64,000 nucleotides of DNA from Paenibacillus pini JCM 16418 (GTDB lineage Bacteria > Bacillota > Bacilli > Paenibacillales > Paenibacillaceae), in NCBI RefSeq assembly GCF_000576305.1, contig NZ_BAVZ01000006.1, positions 1 to 64,000 on the forward strand. Reading direction: 5' to 3'. Shown piece by piece: positions 11,823-22,028 of this stretch. Below the pieces are notes generated by a model. That model was not told the DNA's origin. It made no database searches and worked only from the letters and a program-made list of their open reading frames with translations. The position numbers and the translations under genes are program-made. Within the stretch, counting starts at the first letter, position 1. Every line of letters begins with the position of its first letter.

Positions 11823-12300
11823 AGACTGTCACTCCTTTAAATCGTCCAAATGTGGCAAAAGCCATGAGCGGGATTGTCGAATTACAATGAAAAAAACAGA
11901 ATTTATCCCCAATTTACCGAAATGGGGAAATAAAAAAAGTGGACAAATTGAAATTGTTCACAAGTTTATCCACAGCCTGTTAATAATATATGGGGTGAAA
12001 TAACATATTCACATCCAAAAGTATTATAATCATAGCAAAAGAAAGGCTCTTTATCAATGTGTGACGCGAAATTATCCACAAATTCAATAAGTTGTGTATA
12101 ATTTTTATTCACACCACTAGATATTGTTTATAACGTGTTTAAGTTTCGACAGCATCCCTGAAATTAGAAAATCATTTATACACAGGTTGTGCCGAAAAGA
12201 GGAAGAAGATAAATTTTGATGTGAACAAGTGGATAGTCGATGATTGTGGATAGAAAATGGGAACATCTTTTAAGCCTGTGGGTAACCTTATGGGAATAAG
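11823..12300. other. oriC: oriC, upstream half: DnaA-box cluster between dnaA and rpmH
   Basis: This gene-free region holds many DnaA boxes. Exact TTATCCACA occurs at 11966-11974 and 12072-12080. Near matches are TTATACACA at 12093-12101 (minus) and 12176-12184, TTATTCACA at 12105-12113, TTGTTCACA at 12220-12228 (minus), CTATCCACA at 12245-12253 (minus) and TTACCCACA at 12277-12285 (minus). Together with the sites after dnaA it forms a bipartite origin as in B. subtilis, and the same boxes probably allow DnaA to repress its own gene. Genes switch strand here. Confidence 0.9.
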
Positions 12301-12323
12301 GTGTTGAATTGGAAATAGATTTG

Positions 12324-12352
12324 TTGACATTTTATCGTGGGCATGGTTCAAT
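12324..12352 (+). promoter_or_regulatory. Putative rpmH promoter
   Basis: A perfect TTGACA is followed by a 17-base spacer and TTCAAT, with a TG two bases before the -10. It lies 80 bases upstream of rpmH. Confidence 0.55.
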
Positions 12353-12431
12353 ATATAAAGGCATTTTCTGCGTAAAATGAAAATGAATAATCATAATAAA
12401 GTTTATGAATTCCTGTGAGGGGGTGCAATAC

Positions 12432-12566
12432 ATGAGACCGACATTTAAACCGAATGTGAGCAAACGCAAAAAGGTTCATGGTTTCCGTAAAAGAATGAGC
12501 ACGAAAAACGGCCGTAACGTGCTGGCTGCTCGTCGTCTTAAAGGCAGAAAAAAATTGAGCGCGTAA
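12432..12566 (+). CDS. rpmH: 50S ribosomal protein L34
   Basis: The 44-residue, strongly basic protein begins [18 protein letters not shown] and ends [10 protein letters not shown], which is diagnostic for L34. The ATG follows a GAGGGGG ribosome site. It is the first gene right of oriC, as in other Bacillales. Confidence 0.97.
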   Translation: MRPTFKPNVSKRKKVHGFRKRMSTKNGRNVLAARRLKGRKKLSA

Positions 12567-12580
12567 ATTTCGTGCATGAA

Positions 12581-12603
12581 GACCACTGCGGTGGTCTTTT
12601 TTT
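12581..12603 (+). terminator. Terminator after rpmH
   Basis: GACCAC-TGCG-GTGGTC is followed by TTTTTTTC. It separates rpmH from rnpA; the roughly 245 bases up to rnpA contain no other feature I can support. Confidence 0.85.
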
Positions 12604-12848
12604 CTTCAATTTTATGTGTAATGAGTGTTTAAACCCCAGGATTCTGAATGATTGAGACTTTAATGAATCAACTAACCTTAAGTTTAGAGTCGATGGAGTA
12701 TGTTGATACTGTAAAGGTCTGATCGAATTGGAGCTGTTAATTCTAAGTTATATTATATGAAGTAATTTTTTAGAACATAGATTATGAATCGAAATACCGC
12801 TGAATTAGCTAGGCTAGCAAGGCGGATAAAGCAGGCAGGGGATTATTC

Positions 12849-13199
12849 GTGCAAAAAAGTTTGCGTCTACGAAACCGAGCGGACTTTAGCCGCGTATATC
12901 GACATGGCAAGTCTTTTGCCAATCATCAATTTGTTGTATATTGGTTCCGCAAAAAAGAGGTAGAGAAATTCCGCGTCGGCATTTCTGCCAGTAAGAAGAT
13001 AGGCAATGCCGTTGTTCGCAACAGGATGCGTAGAATGATTAAGGAAATTGTTCGTCATCATGAGCTGGATTTGATCGAGCATATCGATCTTGTTTTTATT
13101 GTGCGTAAAGGTGCCTTGGATATGCCGTATAAAGATATGGAAAAAAGCATTCTGCATGTCCTTCGTAAAGCTTCACTATTGAAGCAGAAGAGCCGATGA
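12849..13199 (+). CDS. rnpA: Ribonuclease P protein component
   Basis: RnpA is the protein subunit of RNase P, which matures tRNA 5' ends. The 116-residue basic protein has the family signature RNRMRRMIKE near residues 58-67 and the start RLRNRADFSRVYRHGKS. It starts with GTG after AGGGGA. It is followed by yidC and jag on the same strand. Confidence 0.96.
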   Translation: MQKSLRLRNRADFSRVYRHGKSFANHQFVVYWFRKKEVEKFRVGISASKKIGNAVVRNRMRRMIKEIVRHHELDLIEHIDLVFIVRKGALDMPYKDMEKSILHVLRKASLLKQKSR

Positions 13200-13272
13200 G
13201 TACTGGTTTCTTTGTCCAATTAATTATGGTATGATTTACGGGTAATGGAAGCGTTAAGAGAGGGGTTATAAA

Positions 13273-14178
13273 GTGTCGCTATTTAAGACTAGCCGAGGCA
13301 GGAAATGGATCCTCCTCATCGCTGTGATGGTACTCGCAGTGACCGTATTATCAGGATGCGGACAGAGTAGTTCAGCTACTCAAACTACGCAACAAATGAA
13401 GGATAGTGGTAGCTTCTGGCAGGCTAACGTCGTTTATTATTTTTCGCTTGCGCTTGATACCTTTGCAAGATGGTTTAGCGGATCTTATGGACTAGCTGTA
13501 TTAGTTATGGTTATTATCGTTCGTACGATAATTTTACCTTTGTCTATTAAACAAGTGCGAAGTTCCAAAGCTATGCAAGCAATTCAGCCCGAACTTAAGA
13601 AACTCAAAGAAAAATATAAGGATAATCCGGAAAAGCAGCAACAGGAAACCATGCGTTTGTTCCAAGAGAACAAGGTTAATCCAATGGCAGGCTGTTTGCC
13701 ACTGATCGTCCAGATGCCCGTATTTATAGCACTCTATAACTCAATTCTTCACAATTCTCATTTGCGTGATCATTCCTTCTTATGGCTACAACTTGGTGCA
13801 CCAGATAAGACATTCATATTGCCAATAGTTGCAGCAATAACAACCTTTGTACAATCTAGAATGATGATGAAAATGAACCCAAGCCCTCAACAAGGCGCGA
13901 TGCAGTTCATGATGATGGTGTATCCGGTTCTTATTTTCTTCATGTCATATCAATTCCCTGCGGCATTACCACTTTACTGGGTATTCAGTAACTTGTATAC
14001 GATTATTCAGAACTATTTCCTTTACCGCGGTAACAATACGGCTGCCGATGTTGCGGTTGTATCCGGAGGCGGAACGAGTACTAAAGCAGGTAGTGTTAAT
14101 CTAAACAAGAGCGGTAATAAATCAGGTAACAAATCGGGTAACAAGTCCAGCAAGAAGGGGGCTAAAAAATCTAAATGA
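13273..14178 (+). CDS. yidC: Membrane protein insertase YidC/SpoIIIJ (lipoprotein type)
   Basis: YidC inserts and folds membrane proteins; the SpoIIIJ type is also needed in sporulation. The 301-residue protein starts with a lipoprotein signal (LSGC, cysteine near residue 29) and then has the 60KD insertase domain with about five membrane segments, including the conserved FLWLQLGAPD and LPLYWVFSNLYTI regions. The C-terminus is a short Lys/Asn/Ser repeat of the form SGNK repeated three or four times, probably a basic ribosome-contacting tail. GTG start after GAGAGGGG. Its end overlaps jag by 4 bases, indicating coupled translation. Confidence 0.95.
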   Translation: MSLFKTSRGRKWILLIAVMVLAVTVLSGCGQSSSATQTTQQMKDSGSFWQANVVYYFSLALDTFARWFSGSYGLAVLVMVIIVRTIILPLSIKQVRSSKAMQAIQPELKKLKEKYKDNPEKQQQETMRLFQENKVNPMAGCLPLIVQMPVFIALYNSILHNSHLRDHSFLWLQLGAPDKTFILPIVAAITTFVQSRMMMKMNPSPQQGAMQFMMMVYPVLIFFMSYQFPAALPLYWVFSNLYTIIQNYFLYRGNNTAADVAVVSGGGTSTKAGSVNLNKSGNKSGNKSGNKSSKKGAKKSK

Positions 14179-14891
14179 GCAAAGTCGTCACGTCAGGAAA
14201 AACCGTTGAAGAAGCTGTAACACAAGGGCTGTCCCAACTTGGGGTGAGTCGGGAACGGGTATCAATTCATATCGTTTCACAGCCATCAAAAGGATTCCTG
14301 GGACTGATCGGTGTCAAGGCAGCTAAGGTAGAGTTATCATTGTTGCCTGATCCTGTACATCAACCAGTGGAGACGGCAGAAACTTTGCCACTAGATCCGA
14401 TAATTTCGGAAGCCCCTTTAGAACAGTTAAAATCACAATCAGGACAAGATCCTTATGAGGAAGCTGTCCAGTTTGTTACAGATGTTGCTACAAGTATGGG
14501 ACTGGACGTTAAAGTGGAAGTTCAGCACGCCAAAGATAGTACAACCCTTCATATCTTTGGGCCTGATTTGGGTCTAATGATTGGCAGAAGGGGGCAAACA
14601 CTGGATTCTCTTCAATATTTAGCGAACATTGTCGCAAACCGTAATTCTAGCAGCTACATTCGACTCGTGCTCGATGCGGAGAATTTCCGCGAGCGCCGTA
14701 GAAAGACATTGGAAGACTTGGCAGACCGCCTGGCGGGCCGAGTCATCCGGACACGTAAGGAAGTTGTCTTAGAGCCTATGTCGCCACAAGAACGTAAAGT
14801 GATCCATTTTAGTCTACAGGATCATCCTCAAGTGAAGACATATAGCAAAGGGGAAGAACCTAACCGACGTGTGGTCATTACGTTAAAGTAA
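14175..14891 (+). CDS. jag: RNA-binding protein Jag/KhpB (Jag-N, KH, R3H)
   Basis: The 238-residue protein has the Jag N-terminal domain (residues 1-50, with GKTVEEAVTQGL and KGFLGLIGVKAA), a KH domain with the RNA-binding loop LMIGRRGQTLDSL around residue 135, and an R3H domain (ERKVIHFSLQDHPQV, near residue 210). It partners with KhpA in RNA binding and affects cell elongation and division in other Firmicutes. It is translationally coupled to yidC. Confidence 0.94.
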   Translation: MSKVVTSGKTVEEAVTQGLSQLGVSRERVSIHIVSQPSKGFLGLIGVKAAKVELSLLPDPVHQPVETAETLPLDPIISEAPLEQLKSQSGQDPYEEAVQFVTDVATSMGLDVKVEVQHAKDSTTLHIFGPDLGLMIGRRGQTLDSLQYLANIVANRNSSSYIRLVLDAENFRERRRKTLEDLADRLAGRVIRTRKEVVLEPMSPQERKVIHFSLQDHPQVKTYSKGEEPNRRVVITLK

Positions 14892-14905
14892 AAGAATGAA
14901 CAGGT

Positions 14906-14950
14906 GCAATGACTTTTGAGCTTCCAAGCTTAAGGAGTCATTGCTTTTTT
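14906..14950 (+). terminator. Terminator after jag
   Basis: GCAATGACT and AGTCATTGC form a nine-base stem around a loop of about 20 bases, followed by TTTTTT. It closes the rnpA-yidC-jag unit. Confidence 0.85.
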
Positions 14951-14995
14951 CGTAATAAGAAGTCAAATGAATATATTAAATTAGAGGTGACAACT

Positions 14996-16372
14996 GTGCT
15001 TAGTGATACAATAGCAGCCATTTCAACAGCGGTAGGTGAGGCAGGGATTGCGGTAATACGCGTAAGTGGACCCACTGCTGTAACAGAAGTGGCACATATA
15101 TTTAGAAGTAAAACACCTCTTAGTGATGCTCAGTCCCACACGGTTCATTATGGACATATTGTAAACCCTGAGAATGATGAGGTTGTTGAAGAAGTACTCG
15201 TTACGGTCATGCTTGCGCCACGTTCTTTTACGACAGAAGATGTAGTTGAAATCAGTACACATGGTGGGGTAATTTCAGTTAAAAGAGTGATGGATCTCCT
15301 TTTGATGCAGGACATTCGTTTAGCAGAACCAGGGGAATTTACGAAGCGGGCATTTTTGAATGGACGAATTGATTTGTCTCAGGCGGAGGCTGTAATTGAT
15401 TTAATTCGCTCGAAATCAGATCGCGCATTCTCTATGGCGTTGAAGCAGGTAGAAGGTGCCTTATCTCAGCGTATTGAAGCTCTGCGTCATACGCTAGTGG
15501 AGACAATGGCTCATATTGAAGTGAATATTGATTATCCAGAGCATGATGTGGAATCGATGACTACTGCGTTTATCCAGGATAAATGTACAGAAGTGATGGA
15601 GGGCATTACCAAGCTCCTTAAGACAGCAGAGGAAGGTAAGATTCTACGTGAGGGCATTACGACGGCGATTGTTGGGCGTCCAAATGTAGGCAAGTCCTCA
15701 CTGCTTAATCAGCTTGCACATGCTAACCGGGCAATTGTTACGGACATTCCAGGTACAACGCGAGATGTCATTGAGGAATTTGTAACGATCAACAACATAC
15801 CTTTAAAGCTGTTAGATACTGCAGGTATTCGTGAAACGATGGATGTTGTAGAGAAAATAGGGGTAGAACGTTCAAAATCAGCAGTTGCCGAGGCCGACCT
15901 TATTCTTTTCGTTCTCAATGTGAATGAACCACTGCATGAGGATGAACTGGAATTAATGGAACAAATGCGTGGTAGACAATCTATTGTAATTATGAATAAA
16001 ATGGACTTAGCTCCTGTTGTAGATCAGGATATCTTATTACGTTATTATAGTAATGATTTAATTGTACCGATGTCTGTAAAAGCACAAGAGGGTGTAGATG
16101 CACTGGAGCAGGCTATATCTAAGCTTTTCTTTAGTGGTCAAATTGAATCGGGCGACCTAACATATGTAAGTAATGTTCGCCATATTGCATTACTAAAGAA
16201 GGCTAGTCGTTCATTACAGGATGCATATGATGCGTCTGAGCAATCCATTCCAATTGATTTAATTCAGATTGATGTTCGTCTGGCTTGGGAGCAACTTGGA
16301 GAAATTATTGGTGATACCGCTGGAGATTCATTGTTAGATCAGATTTTCTCTCAGTTCTGCTTAGGTAAATAG
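14996..16372 (+). CDS. mnmE: tRNA uridine-5-carboxymethylaminomethyl GTPase MnmE
   Basis: MnmE works with MnmG to modify the wobble uridine of several tRNAs. Motifs in order: formyl-THF-binding N-terminal domain, then the G domain with GRPNVGKSS (G1), DIPGTTRD (G2/G3 region), DTAGIR and NKMD, and the C-terminal FCLGK variant of the C(I/L)GK motif with the catalytic cysteine. The start is the GTG giving [11 protein letters not shown], preceded by GAGGTGA; 458 residues, the normal length. A longer in-frame start at 14909 would lie inside the preceding terminator. Confidence 0.96.
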   Translation: MLSDTIAAISTAVGEAGIAVIRVSGPTAVTEVAHIFRSKTPLSDAQSHTVHYGHIVNPENDEVVEEVLVTVMLAPRSFTTEDVVEISTHGGVISVKRVMDLLLMQDIRLAEPGEFTKRAFLNGRIDLSQAEAVIDLIRSKSDRAFSMALKQVEGALSQRIEALRHTLVETMAHIEVNIDYPEHDVESMTTAFIQDKCTEVMEGITKLLKTAEEGKILREGITTAIVGRPNVGKSSLLNQLAHANRAIVTDIPGTTRDVIEEFVTINNIPLKLLDTAGIRETMDVVEKIGVERSKSAVAEADLILFVLNVNEPLHEDELELMEQMRGRQSIVIMNKMDLAPVVDQDILLRYYSNDLIVPMSVKAQEGVDALEQAISKLFFSGQIESGDLTYVSNVRHIALLKKASRSLQDAYDASEQSIPIDLIQIDVRLAWEQLGEIIGDTAGDSLLDQIFSQFCLGK

Positions 16373-16490
16373 GAATGTTAATTTATGAATGAATTTTTCT
16401 TCATCTATATAGATGGTGTGTGATTAACATCATTGGAACATAATACAGTCCCTCATCGGACTTTGGACAATATAAGGAGGTTTTAAGCTC

Positions 16491-18377
16491 ATGAGTTATG
16501 ATGGAGGCAACTATGATGTTATTGTGATCGGAGCTGGCCATGCGGGTTGTGAATCCGCCCTGGCTTCAGCGCGTATGGGTTGCCAGACGCTGATGATTAC
16601 AATTAATTTGGATATGGTTGCTTTTATGCCATGTAATCCTTCCATTGGAGGACCAGCAAAGGGTCATGTCGTACGTGAAATTGATGCTTTGGGTGGCGAG
16701 ATGGGACGTAATATTGATAGAACCTTTATTCAAATGCGGATGTTAAATACGGGTAAAGGGCCTGCTGTACATGCTTTGCGTGCACAAGCTGACAAATTTA
16801 GCTATCAACAAACAATGAAAGAGACCATGGAGCTGGAACCTAATTTGACTATGCGTCAGGGGATGGTTGAACAGCTGATCGTTGAGAATGGTGAATGTGT
16901 AGGGGTAATAACGAAGACAGGAACAGAATATCGAGCTAAATCAATTGTCCTGACTACAGGAACTTATCTTCGCGGTAAAGTTATTATGGGCGAACTGATG
17001 TACGAGAGTGGCCCAAATAATCAGCAGCCGTCTATTAAATTGGCTGAACATTTGCGTGAACTCGGCTTTGATTTAGTACGATTTAAAACAGGTACACCAC
17101 CACGTGTGCATAAGTCAACCATCGATTTTTCTAAGACTGAAATACAGCCTGGTGATGATAAGCCTAAATTCTTCTCTTATGAAACTAAATCTTCAGATAA
17201 TGAGCAGTTGCCTTGCTGGTTAACTTATACTTCACTACAAACACATGAAATTATAAGTAGTAATTTACACCGTGCACCGATGTTTTCAGGCAAAATAGAG
17301 GGTACAGGACCACGGTACTGTCCTTCTATAGAAGATAAAATTGTACGTTTTAGTGATAAACCAAAGCACCAGATTTTTCTGGAGCCAGAAGGCAAGAATA
17401 CCTCAGAATATTACGTTCAAGGACTTTCTACGAGCATGCCTGAAGATGTGCAATTAGCTATGCTTCGTTCGATACCAGGTCTTGAAAAGGTAGAAATGAT
17501 GCGCAATGGCTATGCTATCGAATATGATGCGATGGTTCCTACACAATTATGGCCTTCACTGGAAACCAAAAAAATGCCAGGTCTGTTCACAGCTGGTCAG
17601 ATTAATGGTACTTCTGGTTATGAGGAAGCAGCAGGACAGGGTATAATTGCGGGAATTAATGCGGCTCGTAAAGCTCAAGGTAAAGAACCCGTCATTCTGG
17701 ATCGTTCGCAAGGATATATTGGCGTGCTTATAGATGATTTGGTCACCAAAGGTACAAATGAGCCTTATCGTCTGCTTACTTCACGTGCTGAATACCGTCT
17801 ATTGCTTCGCCATGATAATGCTGATTTGAGATTAACTCCAATAGGACATGAGATTGGACTGATTTCTGATGAGCGTTATGCTAGCTTCCTTGATAAGAAG
17901 GAAAAGGTGGAACGTGAAGTTGAGCGACTCTTTGCCGCTAAAGTTGGTCCATCACATGTGAATGAGATGCTTGAACGTATTGGTTCAGCAACGATTCAAG
18001 ATGGAAGTAATCTGCTTGTTATTCTACGCCGTCCAGAAGTAAGTCATCATCATATTGAAGAAATTTCACCTTCCCCATATGACTTGACTGAGGAAATGAA
18101 GGAGCAGGTGGAAATTCAAATTAAGTATGCGGGTTATATAGAGAAACAACAAATGCATGTCGAGCGCCTGAAAAAGATGGAGAAGAAGAAAATACCAGAT
18201 ACCATTGATTATAGCGATGTTCAAGGTATTGCTATTGAGGCTCGTCAGAAGCTTACGAACATCCGACCGATATCTATCGGTCAAGCCTCCCGTATTTCTG
18301 GTGTTACCCCAGCGGACATTTCTATTTTATTAGTTTATCTGGAGCATTATAACCGGGTAACTGCGGCAAGAGGGTAG
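16491..18377 (+). CDS. mnmG: tRNA uridine-5-carboxymethylaminomethyl enzyme MnmG (GidA)
   Basis: This is the FAD-dependent partner of MnmE. The 628-residue protein has the Rossmann FAD motif [12 protein letters not shown] near residue 12, the family motifs [13 protein letters not shown] and [18 protein letters not shown], and an intact C-terminal helical domain that contacts MnmE. It starts with ATG after AAGGAGG and is followed 3 bases later by rsmG. Confidence 0.97.
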   Translation: MSYDGGNYDVIVIGAGHAGCESALASARMGCQTLMITINLDMVAFMPCNPSIGGPAKGHVVREIDALGGEMGRNIDRTFIQMRMLNTGKGPAVHALRAQADKFSYQQTMKETMELEPNLTMRQGMVEQLIVENGECVGVITKTGTEYRAKSIVLTTGTYLRGKVIMGELMYESGPNNQQPSIKLAEHLRELGFDLVRFKTGTPPRVHKSTIDFSKTEIQPGDDKPKFFSYETKSSDNEQLPCWLTYTSLQTHEIISSNLHRAPMFSGKIEGTGPRYCPSIEDKIVRFSDKPKHQIFLEPEGKNTSEYYVQGLSTSMPEDVQLAMLRSIPGLEKVEMMRNGYAIEYDAMVPTQLWPSLETKKMPGLFTAGQINGTSGYEEAAGQGIIAGINAARKAQGKEPVILDRSQGYIGVLIDDLVTKGTNEPYRLLTSRAEYRLLLRHDNADLRLTPIGHEIGLISDERYASFLDKKEKVEREVERLFAAKVGPSHVNEMLERIGSATIQDGSNLLVILRRPEVSHHHIEEISPSPYDLTEEMKEQVEIQIKYAGYIEKQQMHVERLKKMEKKKIPDTIDYSDVQGIAIEARQKLTNIRPISIGQASRISGVTPADISILLVYLEHYNRVTAARG

Positions 18378-18380
18378 CTT

Positions 18381-19103
18381 ATGGACTTCGTACAGGATCA
18401 ATTTGTTACGCGTTTGCAGGAGCAGGGGATTAAGCTCAGTTCAGAACAACTAGATCAGTTCGAGACTTATTATCGGGAACTGGTAGCATGGAATGAAAAG
18501 ATGAATCTTACGGGGATTACGGAGCGGGAACAGGTTTATACCAAGCATTTTTACGATTCGATATCTTTGGCCTTTTATATGGACATGAATCAAGTCAAAC
18601 GAATGGCTGATATTGGGTCCGGTGCTGGATTTCCCGGCATACCGCTTAAGATATGCTTTCCACATTTAAAACTTACGATTATTGATTCATTGAACAAACG
18701 AATCTCATTCCTTCAGCATGTGGTGAATGAAACAAAACTATTAGAGGTTGAGCTCTTACACGGCCGCGCAGAGGACTGGGCTCGAAAAGTAGGGCACCGT
18801 GATCAATATGATTTAGTAACAGCACGAGCTGTAGCCAAACTTGCCGTACTGAATGAATTTTGTCTTCCTTTTGTAAAAGTGAGTGGAACATTTGCTGCTA
18901 TGAAAGGTAGCGATCCTGCTACTGAGATTCGCGAGGCTTCCCGAAGCTTAAAGGAATTAAAGGGGAAGGTTGCAAGTGTAGAGAAATTCGTGTTACCAAT
19001 AGAAGAATCAGATCGACATTTGGTAATGATTCATAAAACCTTTGCAACGCCAGCAAAATATCCACGCAAAGCAGGAACAGCTTTAAAATCACCTATTATA
19101 TAA
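18381..19103 (+). CDS. rsmG: 16S rRNA (guanine527-N7)-methyltransferase RsmG (GidB)
   Basis: RsmG methylates G527 of 16S rRNA using S-adenosylmethionine. The 240-residue protein has the SAM-binding motif ADIGSGAGFPGIPL near residues 75-88 and the N-terminal WNEKMNLTGI typical of the family. It lies directly after mnmG, and its terminator carries parS. Confidence 0.96.
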   Translation: MDFVQDQFVTRLQEQGIKLSSEQLDQFETYYRELVAWNEKMNLTGITEREQVYTKHFYDSISLAFYMDMNQVKRMADIGSGAGFPGIPLKICFPHLKLTIIDSLNKRISFLQHVVNETKLLEVELLHGRAEDWARKVGHRDQYDLVTARAVAKLAVLNEFCLPFVKVSGTFAAMKGSDPATEIREASRSLKELKGKVASVEKFVLPIEESDRHLVMIHKTFATPAKYPRKAGTALKSPII

Positions 19104-19126
19104 CTGTAGAAAGTATACGTTCGTTC

Positions 19127-19160
19127 AAAAAGGAATGTTTCACGTGAAACATTCCTTTTT
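19127..19160 (+). terminator. rsmG terminator built on a 34-base perfect palindrome
   Basis: Both arms of 17 bases are perfect (AAAAAGGAATGTTTCAC and its complement), so the transcript would fold into a stable hairpin that ends in a T run. The centre is a consensus parS site. Confidence 0.75.
19136..19151. promoter_or_regulatory. parS: parS centromere site (ParB/Spo0J binding)
   Basis: TGTTTCACGTGAAACA is an exact consensus parS. It lies 1.2 kb before parA and 7 kb from oriC, where ParB nucleates and recruits condensin for origin segregation. Confidence 0.95.
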
Positions 19161-19411
19161 GTTATGAAAAAACTTTATGAGCAGGAGAAAATGATCCAAT
19201 TAGAGAATAGGATTATATGAGATAAAGTGGTAGAATAGAGTAGATTATGTACCTCGTCAAAATGAATGGTAATGACTTGAATTACTATCAGTTGAAAACC
19301 GGATTACGTATGATTTTAATAGAGTACAGGGAAATTAAAGAGAGCCATTTTTCCGTGTTCTTCAAAGGCGCCAATCCGGTGCTATTACGAAATTAGGTGG
19401 TAATATACCGA

Positions 19412-20227
19412 ATGAAAGAACAATTTTCTAAATTGTTTGGGTTGACGGAACGCAGCAACGGGGATGAAGTGAAACAAATTCCGGTTGAGGATATTGTAAC
19501 AAGTCCTTACCAACCTAGAACCCTGTTTGATGAAGACAAAATTGATGAACTCTGCCAAACGATTAAGACTCACGGAGTGATTCAACCCATTGTTGTTCGT
19601 ATCCGCAATTCCAAATACGAAATTATTGCTGGAGAACGCCGTTGGCGTGCAGTTACGAAGCTGGGAATGGAGACAATCCCGGGAATCGTGCGTGAATTTA
19701 ATGATTCACAAGCTGCGTCTATTGCACTCATTGAGAACTTACAGCGTGAGGGATTAACTTCTATTGAAGAGGCTGTAGCTTATCAAAAGCTGATTGATCT
19801 GCATCAGTTAACACAGGAAAGTCTTGCGCAGCGTCTTGGTAAAAGCCAATCCACAATCGCGAATAAGATCCGTCTGCTGCACTTGCCCGAAGAGGTCAAA
19901 CTAGCATTGATGGAACGGAAAATTACGGAACGCCATGCACGTGCACTTCTTTCACTTGATACAGAAGAACTTCGGATAAAGGTCCTCGGCGAAATTATTG
20001 CTAAGGAATTAAATGTTAAACAAACTGAAGCTCGAATCGCATTTTATAAAGAATCTTCTAAGATTAAAAAGTCTAAACGTGTTTCCTACACCAAAGATGT
20101 CAGACTTGCTCTAAATACGATCCGCCAATCCATTGATATGGTGTCTGGTTCGGGGATGGCTATTAATACGACTGAAAATGATCATGAGGATCATTATGAG
20201 ATCGTTATTCGTATTCCGAAACGTTAA
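19412..20227 (+). CDS. noc: Nucleoid occlusion protein Noc
   Basis: Noc is a ParB paralogue that binds its own sites, contacts the membrane and prevents division over the nucleoid. The start chosen gives [10 protein letters not shown], an amphipathic N-terminus as in B. subtilis Noc, 271 residues. The ParB/Sulfiredoxin-type domain carries GERRWRA near residue 74 and the helix-turn-helix follows ([21 protein letters not shown]). The position between rsmG and parA supports Noc over a second ParB. An upstream GTG would add five residues. Confidence 0.9.
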   Translation: MKEQFSKLFGLTERSNGDEVKQIPVEDIVTSPYQPRTLFDEDKIDELCQTIKTHGVIQPIVVRIRNSKYEIIAGERRWRAVTKLGMETIPGIVREFNDSQAASIALIENLQREGLTSIEEAVAYQKLIDLHQLTQESLAQRLGKSQSTIANKIRLLHLPEEVKLALMERKITERHARALLSLDTEELRIKVLGEIIAKELNVKQTEARIAFYKESSKIKKSKRVSYTKDVRLALNTIRQSIDMVSGSGMAINTTENDHEDHYEIVIRIPKR

Positions 20228-20277
20228 TGATGATTCATTGAATTAAACGGATAATATAGATTCATTTCATGGAGTGA

Positions 20278-20302
20278 GGCGGCTCAATTGGCCGCTTTTT
20301 TC
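20278..20302 (+). terminator. Terminator after noc
   Basis: GGCGGC-TCAATT-GGCCGC followed by TTTTTT. Confidence 0.8.
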
Positions 20303-20383
20303 AGGCGCAAATGGCTTATTAGTCTGTTGATAGCTGTGTAACATCATCCAGCGACATAGTTCATACACATTGAGGTGAAAAGA

Positions 20384-21145
20384 GTGTCTAAAATCATTGC
20401 CATTGCAAATCAAAAGGGCGGGGTAGGTAAAACTACAACCTCCGTCAACCTGGGTGCCGGTATGGCTTCGCTTGGTAAAAGGGTGTTACTTGTGGATATT
20501 GACCCGCAAGGCAATACAACGAGTGGCGTTGGTGTAAACAAAGCAGATGTAGCCAACTGTATTTACGATATCATTATTAATGAAGTTCATCCAAAAGAAG
20601 CTATTGTGGAAACACAAGTTGAAGGACTACACATTATTCCGGCAACGATTCAACTAGCAGGGGCGGAAATTGAGCTTGTTCCAACGATATCCAGAGAACT
20701 AAGACTTAAAAAGGCACTTCAACTGGTAAAGGCAAATTATGATTACATTCTAATTGATTGCCCTCCTTCCTTGGGCATATTAACGATTAATTCATTGACT
20801 GCAGCAGATTCGGTGATTATTCCCATTCAATGTGAATATTACGCGCTGGAAGGTTTAAGCCAGCTTCTCAATACAGTAAGACTTGTTCAGAAGCATTTGA
20901 ACACTTCTCTCAAAATTGAAGGTGTACTACTGACAATGCTAGATGCTCGTACGAACTTAGGTATTCAGGTCATTGAAGAGGTTAAGAAGTATTTTCAAGA
21001 AAAGGTATATCGTACGATTATTCCACGTAATGTGCGCCTTAGTGAAGCTCCTTCACATGGACAGTCTATTATTACGTATGATCCACGCTCCAAGGGAGCA
21101 GAAGTTTACTTAGAGTTGGCAAAGGAAGTGATTTCGTATGAATAA
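20384..21145 (+). CDS. parA: Chromosome partitioning ATPase ParA (Soj)
   Basis: ParA is a deviant Walker-type ATPase that works with ParB in origin segregation and regulates DnaA. The 253-residue protein begins SKIIAIANQKGGVGKTT, which holds the deviant Walker A, followed by DIDPQGNTTSG and DCPPSLG. The start is the GTG 6 bases after GAGGTG; a GTG three codons earlier overlaps this ribosome site. Its end overlaps parB by 8 bases. Confidence 0.96.
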   Translation: MSKIIAIANQKGGVGKTTTSVNLGAGMASLGKRVLLVDIDPQGNTTSGVGVNKADVANCIYDIIINEVHPKEAIVETQVEGLHIIPATIQLAGAEIELVPTISRELRLKKALQLVKANYDYILIDCPPSLGILTINSLTAADSVIIPIQCEYYALEGLSQLLNTVRLVQKHLNTSLKIEGVLLTMLDARTNLGIQVIEEVKKYFQEKVYRTIIPRNVRLSEAPSHGQSIITYDPRSKGAEVYLELAKEVISYE

Positions 21146-21977
21146 AAGATTGGGTAAAGGGCTTGATGCGCTTATTCCGTCGCTTTCTATTCATGATGAT
21201 GACAAAATCGTTGAAATTCCACTCAGCCAGCTACGTGCTAACCCTTATCAGCCACGTAAAGAGTTTAAGGAAGAAGCTATTCATGAGCTAGCGGAATCTA
21301 TCCGCCAACATGGAGTTATCCAACCGATTATTGTACGAAGCGTGTTAAAAGGGTATGAGATTATTGCTGGGGAACGAAGGTTCCGTGCATCACAACACTG
21401 TGGGAAAGCTACAATTCCTGCTGTAGTACGTAGTTTTAGCGATCAGCAGGTTATGGAGATTGCTCTTATTGAGAATCTGCAACGAGAAAACCTCAACACG
21501 CTTGAAATTGCAGTTGCATATCAGGGTTTAATGGATCAGTACTCACTTACCCAAGAGGAACTTTCTTTAAAGGTAGGCAAGTCACGATCACATATTGCTA
21601 ACTTCCTAAGATTGCTATCTTTACCAGATGAAGTTAAAGAACATGTTTCACGTGGAACATTATCCATGGGTCATGCTCGTGCTATTGTGGGTCTCAAAGA
21701 TGTTGCATTAATAAAACAACTGGCTAAGCAATCCGTTGAGAATGAGTGGAGTGTCAGAGATTTAGAAGAAGCTGTGAAGAATCTAGATCGCAAGCCTGCT
21801 GATAAAAATAAAGTCAAAGTTAAAAAACGCGATCCTTATATCGACCATGTAGAAGAATCGTTACGTGATCGTTTCAGAACAACAGTGAAAATTAAACCTA
21901 ATAAAGAAAAAGGTAAAATAGAGTTAAATTATTACAGCAAAGAGGATCTTGAACGATTACTTGAGCTGCTACAATAA
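21138..21977 (+). CDS. parB: Chromosome partitioning protein ParB (Spo0J)
   Basis: ParB binds parS, spreads as a CTP-dependent clamp and loads SMC. The 279-residue protein shows the N-terminal ParA-contacting segment KRLGKGLDALIP, the nucleotidase/CTP-binding motif GERRFRA near residue 80, and the helix-turn-helix (LTQEELSLKVGKSRSHIANFL). Its own coding sequence contains a parS at 21644-21659. It is translationally coupled to parA. Confidence 0.96.
   Translation: MNKRLGKGLDALIPSLSIHDDDKIVEIPLSQLRANPYQPRKEFKEEAIHELAESIRQHGVIQPIIVRSVLKGYEIIAGERRFRASQHCGKATIPAVVRSFSDQQVMEIALIENLQRENLNTLEIAVAYQGLMDQYSLTQEELSLKVGKSRSHIANFLRLLSLPDEVKEHVSRGTLSMGHARAIVGLKDVALIKQLAKQSVENEWSVRDLEEAVKNLDRKPADKNKVKVKKRDPYIDHVEESLRDRFRTTVKIKPNKEKGKIELNYYSKEDLERLLELLQ
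21644..21659. promoter_or_regulatory. parS: parS site inside parB
   Basis: TGTTTCACGTGGAACA matches parS at 15 of 16 positions. B. subtilis also has a parS inside its parB gene, so the location is conserved. Confidence 0.85.
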
Positions 21978-22028
21978 AAACAGTTGGAGTGACATATCTG
22001 ATGACCTCGTCAAATGGAGGGGAAGGAA

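Noticed and set aside
14100-14178. Short tandem repeats at the yidC 3' end as a mobile or CRISPR-like array
   Set aside because: They encode a Lys/Asn/Ser-rich tail of YidC in frame and have no spacer structure. No CRISPR array is visible in the window.
19670-19700. CCCGGG in noc as a Noc-binding site
   Set aside because: Only about 9 of 14 consensus positions match, the flanks do not fit, and the sequence is coding.
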